Source: Hirundichthys speculiger (Eukaryota > Chordata > Actinopteri > Beloniformes > Exocoetidae). Taken from it: a stretch of DNA of 64,000 nucleotides. Location: contig JAGFBZ010001885.1 in NCBI GenBank assembly GCA_018398805.1, forward strand, positions 1,513,001 through 1,577,000, given 5' to 3'. The notes below the pieces were generated by a model that worked only from the letters and a program-made list of their open reading frames with translations, did not search any database and was not told the DNA's origin. The position numbers and the translations under genes are program-made. Of this stretch, positions 59,891 through 64,000 are shown one piece after another; within the stretch, counting starts at the first letter, position 1; every line of letters begins with the position of its first letter.

Positions 59891-60574
59891 AATCCACTGC
59901 ATGTGAGGAAGTGAGGGAAGGAGATCACTGAAGGACAGCTCAAAGTGTCTGTCCACGGTAAACCCCCCCATATGCCGACCCTAGACAGTGGTCTACCAGG
60001 ACCGCTGGACCAGATGTTGGCTCCAGAGCAACAACAAGATTGATTGGTTTAATTGCCAGCAGTTTGCTCGGTGGTGTCTGTATGCCTAATGTCACATTTT
60101 AAAGGATGTTTGCCCTCCCTTTCTGCCCCTCTTTCTGTTCTGGCGTTTCTTTCCCTGTGGCTGAAAAATGTTTCATGTTTTCTGATCAATGTGGTGTGTC
60201 TAGATGCGTATGTACAGTTTGTCCCAACATCTGTTTAACGTCTCCCTGTGACAAAAAAAAAAAAAGAGCCACCTAGAGGCTTTCGATATTGTGTGCTGTT
60301 GGCTTCCTCTTTGGTATTTACTTGAAGCCGTCCCTTCACTTTTGCTTGTCAGCTTTGTTTTCAGTTTTCCTTCAAACTTCCTGATATAAAATGTTGAATT
60401 TCAGGTTAACAAACGAAGGGACGGATGACAGATATTTTATCCCTAACATCCACTCCAGCGGTTATGCTAACATTTATAGACAGGTAGAGACTGTACATAT
60501 TAGTGTGGACTGTTTGTATTATTTATTTTTCTCAAAAGAAAGTCTCAGTTATTATGAAATTAACTCCAGCCGAT
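59891..60574. other. Unique non-coding stretch
   Basis: No gene seen; A13 at 60254-60266. Confidence 0.6.
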
Positions 60575-60735
60575 AAATTGCATCTATCCATTTTCTGCTG
60601 CTTATCAGGCTCCAGGTCTCGGGGGACAGAGTCTGAGGGGAGCTTCCTCCAGCTATTTCAGAGCGACGGTCTCAAGCTGGCGAAGAGACGTGATGCCTCC
60701 AGTGTGTCCGGGGTGTCTGGACGACATGGCCTTGC
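60575..60735 (-). mobile_element. Small LINE 3' fragment, antisense
   Basis: TCTATCCATTTTCTGCTGCT, TTATCAGGCTCCAGGTCTCG, GGGGACAGAGTCTGAGG and CCTCCAGTGTGTCCGGGGTG follow the 3' end and last codons of the fish LINE also found at 13545 and 20675, in the same orientation. Only the end is left. Confidence 0.55.
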
Positions 60736-61539
60736 AGGGAATACAAGTGAGGCGTCTCAAGTGCCTGTACCACTACCAGAGCGTTTTTACAATGCTGAGC
60801 AGACGCATCAGCAGCTCTGTTCTTAAGTACTGCCGGTTTGGGGTTTATGGTTCCTCGAAAGATGGATGCAGAGCCCACGGCAAAGACTACAAAAGCGACC
60901 TCCATCACTGTGAGCATTTATGTCTGCGCACTGGTGTATCTGCATCTGTCTGCAGTTAAAGGCCCAGAAAGCAAAAGTTAGCGCATGTTAACTTCAGTTA
61001 GTGGGTGGCAGTTTATTAAATGTTCAACAACAATGACTTTTACTGAAAGGACTACACAACGGAGAAAAACATTTATTACTTCAGCAGAGATAACAGAAAA
61101 CAGTAAAAGACAAAAACAGTGGATCTATGTAGACAGAATTCCAGTTATTGCTTTGAAATTATGTTTAAACCAGATACAGTTACTTCCAACACTTAGTGGT
61201 TTGTTTGGGCATCTGTATGTCATGGAAATATGGCAATAGTGATGGAGTGGACAGTTCAGAGGAGATGTTGAGGACATTTAGGTATGTTGTGGAAAAAAAA
61301 AACCTCAACCCATCACTCCAATCAACAGCTGGCCCACCTACAGTTAAGTCAAAAAGGTATTTGAGCGATGACAAAAGGTCAAAGTTAAAGCTTTCAAGTT
61401 TTATTCAAGAGGTTTCACAAAAATATGACTACCTCTGTTTTTAAGGGCTAAAAAGTATTTGTTGAACTTGGATGAACTTGTATGAGAATATTGAAGAAAA
61501 TGTAACAGAGGAAAGGAGGGGCTCCAAAGCATATTACAC
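60736..61539. other. Non-coding stretch
   Basis: The frames at 60690-60959 and 61196-61444 are unrecognised. The part from 61240 to 61520 could be the eroded front of the Tc1 relic that follows, but I cannot match it. Confidence 0.5.
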
Positions 61540-61850
61540 AATGTGTAAAACACGGTAGAGGCAGTGTTATGGTATGGGCAGTGAAGAGGGATAATTACCC
61601 AAATATAGAATAAATGCAGCTTAAACCTTTGACGGCAGATAAATGGAAGACTGTGACTAAGTCAGTCACCTGATCTCAACCCAGTACAGCAGGTTTTTCA
61701 GTTACTGAAGACGAAACTGAAGGTAGAAAGGTCCACAAACAAGCATCAGCTGAACCACAGTTTAGGCTTGGAAATAGCATCCAGGGAGGAAACTCATAAT
61801 TTGGTGATGTCTGACTGTGGCATCAATAAAATGCTGTATAAATAGTAAGA
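61540..61850 (+). mobile_element. Tc1-like transposase relic, a further lineage
   Basis: GTGTAAAACACGGTAGAGGC, AGTGTTATGGTATGGGCAGT, AAGTCAGTCACCTGATCTCA, ACCCAGTACAGCAG, TTACTGAAGACGAAACTGAA, GGTAGAAAGGTCCACAAACA, AGCATCCAGGGAGGAAACTC and GTGATGTCTGACTG keep the order of a Tc1 transposase core (VKHG--SVMVW, QSPDLNPIE-, LLKTKL, EAWQSI---E). A large middle part is deleted and frames are broken. It differs from the lineages at 17.6, 20.1 and 27.9 kb. Confidence 0.75.
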
Positions 61851-61854
61851 AAAT

Positions 61855-62455
61855 CCAAAATCTGAGAACCAAAACCTTGAATCAGAGAAGCAAAACTCAG
61901 AATCTGTAACCAATAAATCAAACTGTGTAAACGAGTTACACTTTTCATTTTCTCGCTTTCAGTCATTTCTGCTCTTCAAATGGTCTTTCTCAGTTGCATT
62001 TTTTTTTTGTCTTGCTTTCTTTTTTGAAAAGATTCTCACTGGAGACTCTACAGTGGAGAGATCTGGTTCATTTGATTCCAACTCAACGTGATCATAGGAT
62101 GAGGGCTTTCCTCAGGGGATGGTGTCAGGGCAGTTACAGTCCAGACGGGGGCTAATAACTGCACGTGCACTTTCCCTCATGGTCCAGTGATGTCTCCACC
62201 TACAGATAAACTGTTTGCAGCAGAAAAACAGCGCATCTTCTGTGAACAACAAATATCATCAACAGATTACATATCGTGAGAAATGATAAACGATGATCTA
62301 AAGCTCACAACAAACACACCGCCTGTAAATTCTCTGGGCAGATGTTCTTTAGAACTGACAGTTAGAGAAAGAAAAGCATATCCAAGAAAGATCATTTGAT
62401 TACTTGTTATGGATTCTGGGTTTCGTTTCATTGATTCTGGATTTAGATTTTTGAT
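61855..62455. repeat. Inverted pair of GATTCTG-rich segments
   Basis: 61855-61915 (CCAAAATCTGAGAACCAAAA, CTCAGAATCTG) is, on its complement, an imperfect match to 62405-62455 (ATGGATTCTGGGTTTCG, TTGATTCTGGATTTAG). The ends therefore point toward each other across about 490 bases, as in a MITE. The interior is unremarkable, with TTCATTTGATTCCAACTC at 62068. Support is moderate. Confidence 0.45.
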
Positions 62456-62759
62456 ACATATGAATGTTGTATTTGTGCCACATTTGACTGACTTCAGGCA
62501 GTCATTTGCTGCAGATGTATATATAAAAAAATATTTACCAAATAGTTTTAAACCCCTGGAAGGCTATAATGCCTATGCAAATAATAAATGTTATTTCTTG
62601 GGAAACTTTCTTAAATTACAGCTAAAAGTCTACATTTTGATTACACCTTGATAGTTTACTTATATTTAAGATCCATTGTGCTGGTGTACAAATGACAATT
62701 TATTGTCTAAGTACTTCTGGACCTGAACAGTCCATGTGTCATCTATTCATTCAATAACC
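62456..62759. other. Unique non-coding stretch
   Basis: AT-rich; no gene or repeat recognised. Confidence 0.6.
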
Positions 62760-63130
62760 CAATTTAGTATCTAAAAATAAATACAAAAAATATATAAATA
62801 AAAATGAAAAAGACAAATAGAATTTCATTTGATTTTTTTTTGCATTAACCAAATATGAAAATTATTTAAATTTAAAAAATCAATAATTTCAAAATAAATA
62901 ATGATTTTTTTTTTTTGTCATTAAAATCAAAAAATATAATTTTGTTTACTTTGTTTTTTTTTCCAAACTTTGAAAAATAAATGAAATAAATTTTTTTGAT
63001 TTTTTTCTTTTTTTGAAAAATCATTGAAACAAAATCAAAATAAATTGATTATTGAAAAAATGTTTTTATTTTTCTTCAAATAAATAAATAAAACAAAAAA
63101 CCCTGTTTGAATTGAGTGACAAAAAATGAA
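62760..63130. repeat. Extremely AT-rich low-complexity tract
   Basis: About 370 bases that are almost wholly A and T, with AAATAAATAAAT, ATTGAAAAAAT and TTTTTTTTT runs on both strands. Many short segments are mutually complementary (for example AAAATCAATAAT and ATTGATTATTGA), so the tract could fold on itself. No coding frame. Confidence 0.85.
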
Positions 63131-63184
63131 TGATCTTTTTTTTTCTTTACATTAAGGTTTTTATATGAACCAACTTTAAAAACA

Positions 63185-63262
63185 TAAATCAATCAATCAA
63201 TTTATTGTAAGCCTTTAAAACAAAGGTGACCAAAGTGCTTCCATTAAATCCACATTCAAACA
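63185..63262 (-). mobile_element. LINE or SINE tail, antisense, starting in ATCA repeats
   Basis: AATCAATCAATCAATTTATT followed by GTGACCAAAGTGCTTCC is the complement of the TTGA-ended tail described at 1890-1994. The rest of the element is absent or unrecognised. Confidence 0.6.
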
Positions 63263-63373
63263 AAATTTAAAATCGACATTACAAACAATTTATATTAAAA
63301 CTTCATCAATACTTCTGTGTTACCAGTTACAGGTGGAACAGTAGAGTCTACTGTTCCAGGTACACTGCTAGAT

Positions 63374-63770
63374 ACACTACTCACAAAACGTTAGGGATAT
63401 TCAAGTCTTGCGTGGAATTTATGGTAAATGTAAAAGGTTCATGCTACAGTGATATTATATCATGAAAGTAAGATATCTAGCACACAGTGGTAATTCATCT
63501 CAAACAATTTATTAAATCAAAAGATAACTAATTGAGGTGGGTATACCTCACAGAGAAGCCCATGAGATATGGGATGTGGTCAAAGGACGTCCACTTCTAT
63601 GTCTACCTTTGACTCTTCCAGTCTCTCTGTGTCTCCGTAGCAACCTGCTGATGACACTCTGAGCTCAGTGGCAACTTCCCTCTGAGAGCATCCTGTTTGA
63701 AGCCTCGCAGTGACCAGGTACCATTGATCAACTGTTAGGTGTCACCCTGGGCATCCCTAAGTCATTGTGT
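63374..63770. mobile_element. Mariner-like non-autonomous element, cut by the next one
   Basis: It starts CACTACTCACAAAACGTTAG and GGATATTC, a terminal motif of a common fish mariner-type element (ACTCACAAAAAGTTAGGGATATT). The body has TAACTAATTGAGGTGGGTAT, CCCATGAGATATGGGATGTG, TCTCTGTGTCTCCGTAGCAA, TGACACTCTGAGCTCAGTGG and GAGAGCATCCTGTTTGAAGC, in the antisense order of that family. The match stops at about 63770, where another element begins, and the far terminus is not seen. Confidence 0.65.
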
Positions 63771-64000
63771 ACCGTATTTCACGCATGATAAGGCGCATCG
63801 GACTATAAGGCACACCTTCAAAGAAGGGCGTATTTTAAAACTGTTGTCATATATAGGGCTAACCACATTATAAGGCTCATAGAATAGAAACCACTAGTGC
63901 CTGGGGTTGTGTTATGCATCCACTAGATGGAGCTATACTAGAAACTGTCAACAAAACAGTCAGATAAGTCAGTCAGTCAAACTTTGTTAATAAAAAATAC
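63771..64000 (+). mobile_element. MITE with ACCGTATTTC terminus, running off the window
   Basis: ACCGTATTTCACGCATGATA, AGGCGCATCGGACTATAAGG, CACACCTTCAAAGAAGG, GTCATATATAGGGCTAACC, TTATAAGGCTCATAGAATAG, GGTTGTGTTATGCATCCACT, AGATGGAGC and CAACAAAACAGTCAGATAAG follow a very abundant fish DNA element whose ends read ACCGTATTTTCCGCA-TATAAGGCGCAC. The internal TATAAGGCGCA-type units are tandemly reused within the family. Only the 5' part lies in this window. Confidence 0.82.

Overview
The window looks like gene-poor, non-coding vertebrate DNA, most probably from a teleost (ray-finned) fish. The reasons are AT-rich intergenic sequence with many CA/GT microsatellites, no bacterial-style packed coding, and dozens of repeat fragments that I recognise as fish families: Tc1-like transposons of several lineages, LINE 3' tails ending in TTGA repeats, LINE reverse-transcriptase relics, tRNA-derived SINEs, hAT and MITE-like elements. 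All family assignments are from memory of those families; no search was run. I find no intact protein-coding gene, no rRNA or true tRNA gene, no CRISPR array and nothing bacterial or viral. The open frames of 60-140 codons are mostly chance frames in unique sequence or frames inside microsatellites; a few lie in dead transposons.

Layout. 1-13.5 kb: mostly unique sequence with one LINE tail, a GT microsatellite and a candidate conserved regulatory block (2.5-3.2 kb). 13.5-21.2 kb: repeat-rich, with a dead Tc1 transposase gene (17.6-18.4 kb), a second Tc1 3' half (20.1-20.5 kb) and an antisense LINE end (20.7-21.2 kb). 21.2-27.8 kb: mainly unique, with a GC-richer candidate regulatory block at 22.9-23.4 kb. 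27.9-30.5 kb: the clearest structure in the window, a Tc1-like element split by a 2.16-kb insertion that has about 155-bp terminal inverted repeats and itself contains a decayed LINE. 30.5-39 kb: unique, with two candidate regulatory blocks and a nested inverted repeat at 35.7-36.0 kb. 39-48.6 kb: a patchwork of Tc1, hAT, SINE, MITE and LINE relics. 48.6-55 kb: unique plus a 1-kb fish repeat at 52.3-53.3 kb and a Tc1 relic. 55-60 kb: a possible lone exon, a long AT microsatellite, a SINE on the minus strand and a GC-rich block at 59.4-59.9 kb. 60.6-64 kb: LINE and Tc1 relics, a very AT-rich tract, then two MITE-like elements abutting at the end.

There is no gene network to describe. The biology readable here is a history of transposon insertion and decay, plus several candidate non-coding regulatory elements that only comparison with other fish genomes could confirm. 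I do not see convincing evidence of a new biological system; the items most worth a second look are the nested inverted-repeat element, the family with GGGCCTCATT-type ends, the 35.8-kb nested palindrome and the possible exon at 55.6 kb.
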